64,000 nt of DNA from Haloplanus salinarum (GTDB lineage: Archaea > Halobacteriota > Halobacteria > Halobacteriales > Haloferacaceae): contig NZ_CP101823.1 of NCBI RefSeq assembly GCF_024498175.1, positions 2,362,987 through 2,426,986 of the forward strand. The letters are read 5' to 3'. The position numbers and the translations under genes were made by a program. Of this stretch, positions 31,909 through 40,409 are shown in pieces (position 1 is the first letter of the stretch; each line of letters begins with the position of its first letter). Under the pieces are notes generated by a model that was not told the origin of the DNA, made no database searches, and saw only the letters and a list, made by a program, of their open reading frames with translations.

Positions 31909-34035
31909 ATGTCATCCGAATCAAGCGGCGAATCGGACGGGCCGACCAAGACGATCTGTCCGTACTGCGGAGTGGGATGCGGGATCCAGATCGCACAGGA
32001 CGACGACGGCGAAGTGACGTTTCGTCCGTGGGGCGACGCCCCCGTCAACGAGGGAAGTATCTGTATCAAGGGTGGCGCGGCCACCCAGTCGGTCAACCAC
32101 GAGGATCGGCTGACGGATCCGCTGATCCGGGGCGACGACGGCGAGTTCCACGAGGCCACGTGGGAGGAGGCCTACGACCTAGTCGTCGAGAACATGGAGC
32201 GCATCCGCGACGACTACAGCCCGCAGGCGATGGGCTTCTACGGCTGTTCGAAGGCCATGAACGAGGAGAACTACCTCATCCAGAAGCTCGCCCGGCGCTA
32301 CGGCACCAACAGCGTCGACACGTGTACGCGGATGTGTCACTCCTCGACGGTGTACGCGCTCAAGAACAGCCTCGGCGAGGGCGCGATGACGAACAGCATG
32401 GCCGACCTGGAGGAGGCGGCCGACGTGTTCTGGATCCAGGGTGCCAACCCCGGCGAACAGCACCCCATCGCCAACAGCCAGTACTTCCGGCAGGCAGTGC
32501 TGGAGGGCGCGACCGTCATCCAGGTCGACCCCCACGCCAACAAGACGACGCGGTCGTTCGAGATCACCGAGACCGACCGCCACATGCACCTCCAGCTGGA
32601 GCCGGGCACGGACATCCCGCTGCTCAACGTCGTCCTCAAGACGGTCCTGGAGAACGACTGGGTCGACGAGGAGTTCGTCGCCGAGCGCACGGAGGGCTTC
32701 GAGGATCTGAAGGAGACCCTCGAGGACTTCGACAAGGAAGCGGCCGCCGAGGAGTGTGGCGTCCCCCTGGAGGATATCGAACGCGCCGCCGAGAAGTACG
32801 CGATGGCGAACAACGCGGCCATCTTCACCGGCATGGGGATGAGCCAGCACACCTGTGGCGTCGACAACGTCCAAAACGAGATCAACCTCGCGCTGGTCAC
32901 CGGCAACCTCGGCCGCCCCGGCACGGGCGTCAACCCGCTCCGCGGACAGAACAACGTCCAGGGCGCCTCCGACGTGGGCGCGATGCCGAACGTCCTGCCC
33001 GGCTACCGGGACGTGTCCGACCCCGAGGTCCGCGCGGACGTCGAGGAGGTCTGGGACTTCGAGATCCCGTCCGAACCCGGGCTGACGAACGTCGAGGTGT
33101 CCCACGAGATCGGCAACACGATCCAGGGGCTCTACATCATGGGCGAGAACCCCGTGATGAGCGAACCCGACACCAACGAGGTCGAGAAGCGCTTAGAGGA
33201 ACTCGACTTCATGGTGGTCCAGGACATCTACAAGACCGAAACCGCCGAGTACGCCGACGTGATCCTGCCCGCCACCTCGTGGGCGGAGCGCGACGGCACC
33301 GTCGTCAACACGGACCGCCGTACCCAGCGGATGCGCGGCGTCGACAAGGTCCACCCGAACACGAAAGACGACCTCGAGATCCTGTGTGACGTGGGCAACC
33401 GCCTGTTCGGCGACGGCTCCTTCGAGTTCGAGGGGCCCGAGGAAGTGTTCGAGGAACTCCGTCAGGTCGCGCCCATCTTCCACGGGATGACCTACGACCG
33501 CCTGGGCGAGGAGGGCATCCACTGGCCCTGCTACGAACCCGGCGACGAAGGTGACGACTACCTCTACGGGGACGGCTTCACGACCGAGAGCGGGCGCGGA
33601 CGGATCGAGGGCGTCCGCCACCAGCCGCCCAAGGAGGTGCCCGACGAGGAGTACCCGCTGATCCTCACCACCGGCCGGATCATCGAACATTACAACACGG
33701 GGACGATGAGCCGTCGGTCCGACACGCTCAACCGCGTCGAACCGGAGAACTTCGTCGACGTCCACCCGAACGACGCCGAGGAGTACGGGATCGAGGACGG
33801 CGACTACGTGACGCTCAAATCCCGGCGCGGCGAGATCGAAGTCGAGGCCCGCGTCACCGACGACATCAAGGAGGGCACGGTCTGGACCACGCCCCACTTC
33901 GCCGACGCGGCGGGCAACCGCCTCACCAACGACGTGCTCGACGAGCGCGCGAAGATTCCCGAGTACAAGGCCGCTGCCGCGGAGATCGAAGTCACCGTCG
34001 AACCGGACGCGTCCGACGCGCCGGCCGACGACTAA
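31909..34035 (+). CDS. Formate dehydrogenase, molybdopterin-dependent catalytic subunit
   Basis: A 708-residue enzyme oxidising formate to CO2. The N-terminal [4Fe-4S] cysteines are Cys17, Cys20, Cys24 and Cys52 (CPYCGVGCG ... SICIKG). The catalytic position is Cys143 in DTCTRMCHSSTV, encoded by TGT rather than selenocysteine. The molybdopterin-dinucleotide domain is complete (GMGMSQHTCG, NLGRPGTGVNPLRGQNNVQGASD, TTGRIIEHYNTGTMSRRS). There is no Tat signal, so it is cytoplasmic, and no beta or gamma subunit gene is adjacent; its electron acceptor is unknown. Position beside the quinoprotein module suggests C1 oxidation. Confidence 0.88.
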   Translation: MSSESSGESDGPTKTICPYCGVGCGIQIAQDDDGEVTFRPWGDAPVNEGSICIKGGAATQSVNHEDRLTDPLIRGDDGEFHEATWEEAYDLVVENMERIRDDYSPQAMGFYGCSKAMNEENYLIQKLARRYGTNSVDTCTRMCHSSTVYALKNSLGEGAMTNSMADLEEAADVFWIQGANPGEQHPIANSQYFRQAVLEGATVIQVDPHANKTTRSFEITETDRHMHLQLEPGTDIPLLNVVLKTVLENDWVDEEFVAERTEGFEDLKETLEDFDKEAAAEECGVPLEDIERAAEKYAMANNAAIFTGMGMSQHTCGVDNVQNEINLALVTGNLGRPGTGVNPLRGQNNVQGASDVGAMPNVLPGYRDVSDPEVRADVEEVWDFEIPSEPGLTNVEVSHEIGNTIQGLYIMGENPVMSEPDTNEVEKRLEELDFMVVQDIYKTETAEYADVILPATSWAERDGTVVNTDRRTQRMRGVDKVHPNTKDDLEILCDVGNRLFGDGSFEFEGPEEVFEELRQVAPIFHGMTYDRLGEEGIHWPCYEPGDEGDDYLYGDGFTTESGRGRIEGVRHQPPKEVPDEEYPLILTTGRIIEHYNTGTMSRRSDTLNRVEPENFVDVHPNDAEEYGIEDGDYVTLKSRRGEIEVEARVTDDIKEGTVWTTPHFADAAGNRLTNDVLDERAKIPEYKAAAAEIEVTVEPDASDAPADD

Positions 34036-34796
34036 CGCTCCCCGAGGTCCTCGATCAGCCGGACGTCACAGTCCAGGCAGGTCGCCATCAGGACCCGTTC
34101 GGACTCCGTACAGCAGGTTTCGACCGTCTCGGTCTCCTCCTCGTCGAGGTCACCGCCACAGCGCGGACAGTAGGTCAGAAGCTTCCGGAGGTCACGGAGC
34201 GTCGCGACCCGTTCGTCGGGGGAGAGGGCCTCCCACGCCTCGCCGCCACGCGCGTCGAGGACGGCCGCGGCCGCGGCGTCGGCGAGGAGCGCCGACTCCG
34301 AGAGCCACCGTCTGAGGCCGCCGTCGACGACGTAGGCCACGTCGCCCGACACGCTCGATGCCGTCTCGACGCCGAGCACCGTCGCCACGTCATCGTCCGA
34401 GACGCCCGCGTCGCGCATCCGCTCGATCCGGTCGTCCCACGCGTCGGCGAAGGAGTCGATCAGGCGCCCGCCCTCGGCCGTCGCGCGGACGGCCACGCCC
34501 TCGACTGGCACGAGCGTCTCGCGGAGTTCGAGCTCCTTCCCGAACAGTTCGAGCAGCCACGGCGGGAAATAGCGCATCGTCAGCGTGGGCGTGCCGGGGA
34601 CGAGGTATCCCCGGAAGTAGACGGCCCCGAGGCCGACGAGGAGAACGGCGAGGCCGGCGGGCGGACCGAGCGGAACGGTCGCGGCCGCGGCGGCCACGAC
34701 CGTGAGACACACGTTCACGACGGTACACGGGAGACACCGGTTCTCACCCGTATACTCCGGACGGCGTAGCCGGTCTCCGACCGAGCGAATACTCAT
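34032..34796 (-). CDS. Membrane protein with C-terminal zinc ribbon, unknown function
   Basis: A 254-residue protein. Two adjacent hydrophobic helices lie near the N-terminus (about residues 26-46 and 47-62) after a CLPC pair. The cytoplasmic part has a helical region and ends with YCPRCGGDLDEEETETVETCCTESERVLMATCLDCD, giving at least two CxxC pairs for a zinc ribbon. No family is recognised. Its 3' end overlaps fdh's by four bases, convergent. The ATG at 34796 is used; a GTG one codon earlier is possible. Confidence 0.65.
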   Translation of the reverse strand: MSIRSVGDRLRRPEYTGENRCLPCTVVNVCLTVVAAAAATVPLGPPAGLAVLLVGLGAVYFRGYLVPGTPTLTMRYFPPWLLELFGKELELRETLVPVEGVAVRATAEGGRLIDSFADAWDDRIERMRDAGVSDDDVATVLGVETASSVSGDVAYVVDGGLRRWLSESALLADAAAAAVLDARGGEAWEALSPDERVATLRDLRKLLTYCPRCGGDLDEEETETVETCCTESERVLMATCLDCDVRLIEDLGER

Positions 34797-34844
34797 CACT
34801 CCCCGTTGGCGGTACGTCTCGAAAAAAGCTACGTGCGAAGTCGA

Positions 34845-35537
34845 CTACTCGTCGCTACTGCGCCGGAGTGCGCCGTACGCGCCCGCGCCGATGGCGGTCA
34901 GGGCCGCACCGACGCCGAAGCCGGGGCCGCCGCCGGAGGTTTCTTCGCCGTCACCGCCGTCTCCACCGTCGCCGCCGTCTCCACCGTCGCCACCGTCTCC
35001 ACCGTCGCCGCCGTCGCCGCCGTCCATGTCGCCGCCGTCTCCACCGTCGCTACCGCCGTCACCGCCGTCCATATCGCCGCCGTCGCCGCCGTCGCTACCG
35101 CCGTCGCCGCCGTCCATGTCGCCACCGCCGGCGACGTCGAACTCGCCGCCCTCGCCCATGTGTTCCTCACAGAAGTACTCCGCGAGGTTGGATCGGGCCT
35201 GGAACTGGATCGTTCGGCTCTGTCCCGTCTCGAACACGTACTCGCCCCGGCGCACGACGCCGTCGGAGGTCGTGACCACGAGGTTGTGTCGCGCGGGCAG
35301 CCCCTCGCTCTCGGGGTTGTAGCTGTTCGTCCACTGGATGGCGTAGTTCTGGCCCGCCTCCACTTCCAGCGTCGGGTTGGCCTCGCCCTCGATGCCGGAG
35401 GGAGCACGGCCGACGAACCCTTCCTGGGTCAGTTCGAGTTCGAAGGTCTCTGACTGAGCCGTTGCCGAACCCACGGCACCGGCTAATCCCGCCGTCGTTG
35501 CTGCAGCGCCGATCAGGAACGTTCTTCGCGTCGCCAT
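34845..35537 (-). CDS. Tat-exported cupredoxin-like protein with PGF-CTERM sorting signal
   Basis: A 230-residue protein. The signal TRRTFLIGAAATTAGLAG suggests Tat export. A cupredoxin-like domain (about residues 30-135) has His84 (ARHNLVV) and CEEHMGEGG with Cys123, His126 and Met127, a plausible type-1 copper site, although Met directly after His is unusual. A long Gly/Asp/Ser repeat stalk follows. The C-terminus GPGFGVGAALTAIGAGAYGALRRS fits PGF-CTERM, cut and lipid-modified by archaeosortase ArtA. It lies beside the quinoprotein dehydrogenase on the same strand and may receive its electrons (inference). Confidence 0.78.
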   Translation of the reverse strand: MATRRTFLIGAAATTAGLAGAVGSATAQSETFELELTQEGFVGRAPSGIEGEANPTLEVEAGQNYAIQWTNSYNPESEGLPARHNLVVTTSDGVVRRGEYVFETGQSRTIQFQARSNLAEYFCEEHMGEGGEFDVAGGGDMDGGDGGSDGGDGGDMDGGDGGSDGGDGGDMDGGDGGDGGDGGDGGDGGDGGDGGDGEETSGGGPGFGVGAALTAIGAGAYGALRRSSDE

Positions 35538-35625
35538 ATCCGTCCCGTGTATCCCACATCAAATAAAATTACGGGATATTAACCGTGAGTTTCAGGTTCA
35601 CAGTAGCTAAATCCGGCGCCTCAGG

Positions 35626-35640
35626 CCGTGAAAAAACGGA
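35626..35640 (-). terminator. T-tract terminator after the quinoprotein gene
   Basis: On the minus strand, CCGTTTTTTCACGG with six T residues (complement of 35631-35636) lies 22 bases after the stop of the quinoprotein gene and before the promoter of the cupredoxin gene. CCGT and ACGG can pair around the T-tract. Confidence 0.55.
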
Positions 35641-35657
35641 GAAGTCGGTCGGTGTCG

Positions 35658-37385
35658 CTACTCGCTGAGGCCGAAGACGGCGACGGTGGAGCCACGGCGA
35701 CCGCCGTGGAGCCAGCCGGAGCCGCCGACCTGGACCGCGACGTACTGCTTGCCCTCGCCGGGGTCGTACCAGCTGGACAGCGACGAGCAGATCGGCGCGC
35801 CGAGTTGGAACTGCCAGAGCCGGTCGCCGTTCTCGCCGTCGTAGGCGATGATGTTGCCGTTCTGGGTGCCGGTGAACGTCAGGCCGGTCGCGGTCGTGAT
35901 GGAGCCACCCCAGAGGTAGTCGCTCGTGGTGTCCGAGGAGATCCAGTCACGCCAGACGCGCTCGCCGGTCGCCGGATCGACGGCGACGACGGCGCTCAGG
36001 TTGCCGTTCCAGTCGTCCGGCTCGTCGACGTCGGGCCAGTCGTTGAGGCCGCCGCCCCAGTAGGTCTGCCCCGCCTCGTACTGGGCCTCTTTCCAGAAGA
36101 TCTCGTGGGGAGAGTTGTTCTGGTTCATGTACATCAGCCCAGTCTCGGGGTTGTACGACGGCGGCTGCCAGTCGTTGCCACCGTGTGCGCCCGGCACGAA
36201 GGCGACCCGCCGGTCCTCGTCGGCGTGCGGGACCATCTTCCACATGTTGATGTGCTGGGTCGTCTCCTGGGACCGCTCGAGGAGCTGCCCGTTCTCGGCG
36301 TCCATGGTGTAGACCCAGGCGGTCTTGCCGGGGCTGAGGACGACGTCGCGCGTCTCGCCGTCGCCCATCTCCATGTCGTTGACACGGATCTTGGTCGCCG
36401 AGGAGTCGTAGTCCCAGACGTCGTGGGGGGACTCGCCGTAGTGCCACTGGACGGAGCCGTCGGTGGCGTCCAGGGTCAGGGTGCCGATGGTGTAGCGGTT
36501 CGGACCGGGACGGACCGTACCGTCGAAGTCCGGACCGGGGTTGCCCACCGGCGCGTGGAGCATCCCGGTGTCGGGATCGAGCGTCGGCGTCATCCAGACG
36601 GTGCCGGCGCCGTGTTCGTGGGAGTCGCCGGCCCACTCCTCGGCGGGCGTCGTATTCGTGCGCCACATCTCGTCGCCGCTCTCGGGGTCGAGGGCCGCGA
36701 CGAAGCCGCTGACGCCGTACTCGCCGCCGGCCGAGCCGGTGATGACCTGACCGTCGTAGACGATGGGCGCCCACGTCGCGGAGTACCCGATCTCGTGGTC
36801 GCCGGTCGAGGTGTACCACGCCTCTTCGCCGGTGTAGCGGTCGAGCGCCACGATCCCGGAGTCGAGGGTGGTCATGAACACCTTGTCGCCGTGGACGGCG
36901 AACCCGCGGTTGTTCGCGTCACAGCAGAGAAGCAGCCCCTGCGGGTTGGCGTACGTGTAACTCCACAGCGTCTCGCCGGTCCGGGCGTTGATCGCCTTCG
37001 CGTGGTTCGGCCCGTTGGTCTGGTACATGACCGGCGGATCGCCGGGCACGACGATCGGGACACCCTCCATGCTGGAGGCGACGCCGCTCTGGACCAGATA
37101 CTCGAGTTCCAGATCCTCGACGTTGTCCGGCGTGATCACGTCCGCCGACGTGTGGCGCTGCTGCTGATAGCCGCCGCCGTACATCAGCCAGGATTCGGGG
37201 TCCTCCTTCGCGGAGGCCGTCAGGTCTTCCTGGGTGACGTCGCGCTGGGGGATCTGGTCGATGTCGAACTGCTGCGTGATCGACTCGTCGGGGAGGTTGG
37301 TCAGCGTATAGCCGTCCTCGACCTCCACCATCTCGATGTTCTGTGCCGCCTGTACCGCCTTGTCGTGTTCGTGAATGCTAGCCAT
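35658..37385 (-). CDS. PQQ-dependent (quinoprotein) alcohol dehydrogenase-like protein
   Basis: A 575-residue eight-bladed propeller of the methanol/ethanol dehydrogenase type. Conserved PQQ-site features are the vicinal Cys154-Cys155 (LLLCCDANNRG), Glu222 (GGEYGVSGFVAALDPESG), Trp264, Asn282 (VGNPGPDFDG) and catalytic Asp325 in ESPHDVWDYD. Asp327, two residues later, is the extra acidic ligand known from lanthanide-dependent XoxF-type enzymes. No export signal is visible at its N-terminus, yet PQQ enzymes act outside the membrane. The upstream gene, three bases away, encodes a Tat signal. PQQ synthesis genes are not in the window. Confidence 0.85.
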   Translation of the reverse strand: MASIHEHDKAVQAAQNIEMVEVEDGYTLTNLPDESITQQFDIDQIPQRDVTQEDLTASAKEDPESWLMYGGGYQQQRHTSADVITPDNVEDLELEYLVQSGVASSMEGVPIVVPGDPPVMYQTNGPNHAKAINARTGETLWSYTYANPQGLLLCCDANNRGFAVHGDKVFMTTLDSGIVALDRYTGEEAWYTSTGDHEIGYSATWAPIVYDGQVITGSAGGEYGVSGFVAALDPESGDEMWRTNTTPAEEWAGDSHEHGAGTVWMTPTLDPDTGMLHAPVGNPGPDFDGTVRPGPNRYTIGTLTLDATDGSVQWHYGESPHDVWDYDSSATKIRVNDMEMGDGETRDVVLSPGKTAWVYTMDAENGQLLERSQETTQHINMWKMVPHADEDRRVAFVPGAHGGNDWQPPSYNPETGLMYMNQNNSPHEIFWKEAQYEAGQTYWGGGLNDWPDVDEPDDWNGNLSAVVAVDPATGERVWRDWISSDTTSDYLWGGSITTATGLTFTGTQNGNIIAYDGENGDRLWQFQLGAPICSSLSSWYDPGEGKQYVAVQVGGSGWLHGGRRGSTVAVFGLSE

Positions 37386-37388
37386 GCG

Positions 37389-38309
37389 TTACGCACCTCC
37401 CGTGCGTGGGGCGCGCATTTCGTCCGTGATGCGCATCACGTCGTTGGTCAGGTCCTCCTGGCCGACGATCATCATGGCCGCGCCCGCCGAGAGCGCGGCG
37501 GTGAGCTGTGCGTCGCCGAGTTCCTGACTGCCCGCGAGGTCCTCGGCGGCGTTGGCCAGCAGATGCAGTCCGGCGTACATCTGCTTGAGGTCTCCGTAGT
37601 TGTTGTCGAGGATGGTGTCGGTCAGGAGTACCTCGTTCTGCCAGAGGTACGTATCCAGGTAATCCGTCCACAACAGGACGCCGGCAGCCGCTCGCTGGTG
37701 GAGCGGGGCGACGTTCTCGGGGTCGAACCCTTCGACGCCGGCGGGGATGTTCTTCGTGGGCACCCACATCGCCAGGCGTTCCTTGTTGTTGACGACGTTG
37801 ACCATCGTCGAGGTCAGTTCGGACTCGGTGTAGCCGAGTTCGAGCAGTGCGGAGGCCAGGACGGGCGTGTCGATGAACTCCCGAGCGGTCGCCCCGATGT
37901 GCTCGGGGGTGAACTCGGGGAGGTGCTCCTCGACGCTCCCGAAGAAGCCGACTTCCACGAGATGCTCGTGGATGGCCCACCCGGGCTCGGCGAGCTCCTG
38001 ATAGGCCGTACTGTCCTCGGCCGGGACGCCCATGGCCCGCAGCTCGTCCAGCTGGGCGATCTGTTCTTCCAGGGCCGCGAGTTCGCTACCGAGCAGACCC
38101 GCGTCGAGTTCGCCCGTCAGGTCGTCGCTGATGGCCTCCCCCATAGCGGCGAGTTCCCCCGCCGTCTCCCCTTCTACTTCTCCCCTGAGGTCGCTCAGGG
38201 TGAACTCACTACCTGCTGCCACTGCGCCGGTCAACCCGACGACCTTGAGGAACTGCCGTCGATCCTCCTGGTCGATCTGGGGCATTCCGTCTGTTACATA
38301 TTGCGACAT
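37389..38309 (-). CDS. Tat-signal protein, probable partner of the quinoprotein dehydrogenase
   Basis: A 306-residue protein of unknown family. Residues about 15-38 (EDRRQFLKVVGLTGAVAAGSEF) form a classic twin-arginine signal, RRQFLK. The remainder is mostly helical (LAALEEQIAQLDELRAMG, LASALLELGYTESELTSTMVNVVNN, LHQRAAAGVLLWTDYLDTYLWQN). No cofactor motif is evident. It is three bases upstream of the quinoprotein gene. Because that enzyme lacks a signal, joint folding and export through Tat (hitchhiking) is the likely purpose, with a role as small subunit. Inferred from order and signals only. Confidence 0.75.
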   Translation of the reverse strand: MSQYVTDGMPQIDQEDRRQFLKVVGLTGAVAAGSEFTLSDLRGEVEGETAGELAAMGEAISDDLTGELDAGLLGSELAALEEQIAQLDELRAMGVPAEDSTAYQELAEPGWAIHEHLVEVGFFGSVEEHLPEFTPEHIGATAREFIDTPVLASALLELGYTESELTSTMVNVVNNKERLAMWVPTKNIPAGVEGFDPENVAPLHQRAAAGVLLWTDYLDTYLWQNEVLLTDTILDNNYGDLKQMYAGLHLLANAAEDLAGSQELGDAQLTAALSAGAAMMIVGQEDLTNDVMRITDEMRAPRTGGA

Positions 38310-38461
38310 GCCATACCACTCCGTACGTAGGGAAGGAATTGTCTATATTTAACTTTGTGATATATTTCATTATTTAGGACGTAAATTAAAGTAAATGACC
38401 GACGATCGTATCTAGGAGGTGTCACGAGCGCGAGAACGGAGGGCGACTCGCCGTTGTCGGA
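38310..38461 (-). promoter_or_regulatory. AT-rich intergenic promoter region of the quinoprotein operon
   Basis: This stretch is clearly more AT-rich than its surroundings. On the minus strand TTAAATATA (complement of about 38344-38352) lies about 35-43 bases before the Tat-signal gene's ATG and is the best TATA box. No other gene is seen; the halocyanin gene ends at its far edge. Confidence 0.5.
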
Positions 38462-39010
38462 TTACCGGTCGCGGACCGTGAGGTTGCCGACCATCCCCGA
38501 GGACACGTGGGGGACACAGACGTAGGTGTACTGGCCGGTAACCTCGAACGTGTGCCGGTAAGTCGTCCCGGCCTCGTTGAGCGAGAGGTGGTTGATGTCG
38601 TCGCCGGAGATGTCGTAGCTCGCGAACGGCTCCGCACCCTCCGGAAGCTCCACCTGGCTCGCGGCGTCCGGGTGACCCGAGACGTTGTGGCCGCCGGAGT
38701 CGAAGACGAACTCGACGGTATCGCCCTGCGAGACGGCGGTCGTCTCCGGTTCGAACTGGAGACTGCCGCCGGGACCCACGGTGATCGTCGCGTCCGCCTC
38801 GCCGGCCGGCGTGGACGTCGCCGTGGCCGTCGCCGTCGCCGTCGCCGTCGGCTCCGGGGTGTCGGTCGCCGTCGCCGTCGCTTCGTCGCCACCGTCGCCA
38901 CCGTCGCCGCCGTTGCCGCCGCATCCGGCGAGGCCGGCGAGCACGGCGCCGCTGAACGTGGCTGCGAATTTCCGTCGCGACAGGAACTCCTTCGACTGCT
39001 TTGAGACCAT
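38462..39010 (-). CDS. Halocyanin-type blue copper lipoprotein
   Basis: A 182-residue membrane-anchored electron carrier. The signal SRRKFAATFSGAVLAGLAGC ends in a lipobox with Cys30. A Thr/Pro/Ala-rich linker follows (about 40-70). The plastocyanin domain has the type-1 copper ligands His108 (SGGHNVSG), Cys165, His168 and Met173 (YTYVCVPHVSSGM). Halocyanins carry electrons at the outer membrane face. It is transcribed in the same direction, just upstream of the quinoprotein pair, so it may be its electron acceptor. The ATG at 39010 follows a TATA-like TTTAATAG on the minus strand. Confidence 0.88.
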   Translation of the reverse strand: MVSKQSKEFLSRRKFAATFSGAVLAGLAGCGGNGGDGGDGGDEATATATDTPEPTATATATATATSTPAGEADATITVGPGGSLQFEPETTAVSQGDTVEFVFDSGGHNVSGHPDAASQVELPEGAEPFASYDISGDDINHLSLNEAGTTYRHTFEVTGQYTYVCVPHVSSGMVGNLTVRDR

Positions 39011-39155
39011 CGAGTCGAACTTCGGTTTTGATCTATTAAACCTGATGAAGTCCCGCCAGGGACTCCCACGCACGCGGAGGAACGTGTACGATCCGTGACT
39101 CGATCGCCGAGCGTTCGCCTGCAGTTTATATATGGACCGGACCGAATGGGGGGAC

Positions 39156-40409
39156 GTGCGAGTTCGAGAGTTTCCGGTCCTCGGCGACGAGGACGAACGA
39201 GCGGTCGAGGCGTTCGCCGCGGGGCTCGACCGCGAGGCGGCGCGCGTCCTCGCCTACCTGGTCGGCCGCGAGGAGTCCGACCGCTTCTCCGGCGAGGCGG
39301 CGTCCCGACTGGCCGTCCGCGTGGGCGTCGACCTGGGCCGTGACCGCGTCTCGGACGTGCTCGCGACCCTCACCGACCACGGCCTGATCACCGAGACGAC
39401 CGTCCGGAGCGAGGCGCCGGGGCGACCGCCCAAGGGGTGGCGGGCCGACGGCGGCTTCGATCGGACGGTCGCCCGCGTGCGCGCCTGCCACTCCGAGGCG
39501 CTGCTCGACCGGGCCGCGACGGTCGCCGCGACCCTCGGCGACGATGTCGACGTCGACGCCGACGCCCGGACCGACGATGGGAGCCCCGTCGAGGTTGGCC
39601 TGAACTGGGATCCGAACGGGCTTCACGCCCCACTGTTCGCGGGGACGTACGAGGCAGACGTGAGCTTCGACGGACGTCGCGGCTCCGCCGCCGCGCTGTC
39701 GGCCGTCGCCGACGGCGACGTGGACGTGGGGCTCACCGGTGCGGCCACCTTCCTGCGCGCTCACGCGGACGGGAGCGACGTGGTCCCGCTGGCACTCTAC
39801 TACCAGCGGGCGATGGTCGTCCTCTACACCACTCGCGAGACGTTCGGTGCCCCGCTCCGGAGCGTCGAGGACGTCCGCGGTCGGCGGGTCGCCATGCCCG
39901 CCGGCTCCGAGACCGGTGCGCTCGGGCGCCTCTTCCTGTCGCAGGCCGGCGTCGTCGACGACGTGACCGTCGTCCGCGCCGAGGGCGAAGAGCGCGAGGC
40001 GCTCCTCGACGGCGACGCCGACGTCGCGACCGGCGTGTTCACCGACCCGCTGGAGTTGGCGGCCGACGGCCACGACGTCGACTCGGTGCTCGTCGCCGAG
40101 CACTTCCCGGTCCCGGGCCCCGCCTTCGTGGTTCGTCGGGAGACGCTCCGGGACCGCCCCGGGGCGCTTCGGGCGTTCCTCGAGGGCTCGATGGACGGGT
40201 GGAGCACCGCACGGACCGATCCCGCGGCGGCGGTCGAGGCCGTCGGCGACCGGAGCGACGAACCGGCCGCGGCCGAGCGGCGCAAACTCACGCAGGCGCT
40301 CGATCGCTTCGCAGGCAGCGACGCCGTCGAAAAGAACGGCTGGGGGTGGCACTCGGGGGAGACGTGGCAGCGCCTCCGGATCGCCCTCGATCAGGCCGAC
40401 GCACTATGA
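39156..40409 (+). CDS. Winged-helix / NMT1-like fusion, candidate transcription regulator
   Basis: A 417-residue fusion. Residues about 17-107 form a winged helix-turn-helix domain (REAARVLAYLVGREE, LGRDRVSDVLATLTDHGLITETTV, wing GRPPKGW). Residues about 145-417 form an NMT1/THI5-like binding domain starting VGLNWDPNGLHAPLF. No signal peptide exists, so it is cytoplasmic and should sense the ligand that the importer encoded downstream carries. The GTG at 39156 is preferred: TTTATATA (39125-39132) is the TATA box and overlaps the in-frame ATG at 39132. Its stop overlaps the ATPase gene's ATG. Confidence 0.8.
   Translation: MRVREFPVLGDEDERAVEAFAAGLDREAARVLAYLVGREESDRFSGEAASRLAVRVGVDLGRDRVSDVLATLTDHGLITETTVRSEAPGRPPKGWRADGGFDRTVARVRACHSEALLDRAATVAATLGDDVDVDADARTDDGSPVEVGLNWDPNGLHAPLFAGTYEADVSFDGRRGSAAALSAVADGDVDVGLTGAATFLRAHADGSDVVPLALYYQRAMVVLYTTRETFGAPLRSVEDVRGRRVAMPAGSETGALGRLFLSQAGVVDDVTVVRAEGEEREALLDGDADVATGVFTDPLELAADGHDVDSVLVAEHFPVPGPAFVVRRETLRDRPGALRAFLEGSMDGWSTARTDPAAAVEAVGDRSDEPAAAERRKLTQALDRFAGSDAVEKNGWGWHSGETWQRLRIALDQADAL

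Noticed and set aside
32335-32337. Selenocysteine at the formate dehydrogenase active site
   Set aside because: The codon is TGT (Cys143), not TGA, and the frame needs no recoding.
35628-38330. A 900-codon open frame on the plus strand
   Set aside because: It is antisense to the quinoprotein and its Tat-signal partner, whose conserved motifs are clear. The plus-strand translation has no domain and is a shadow.
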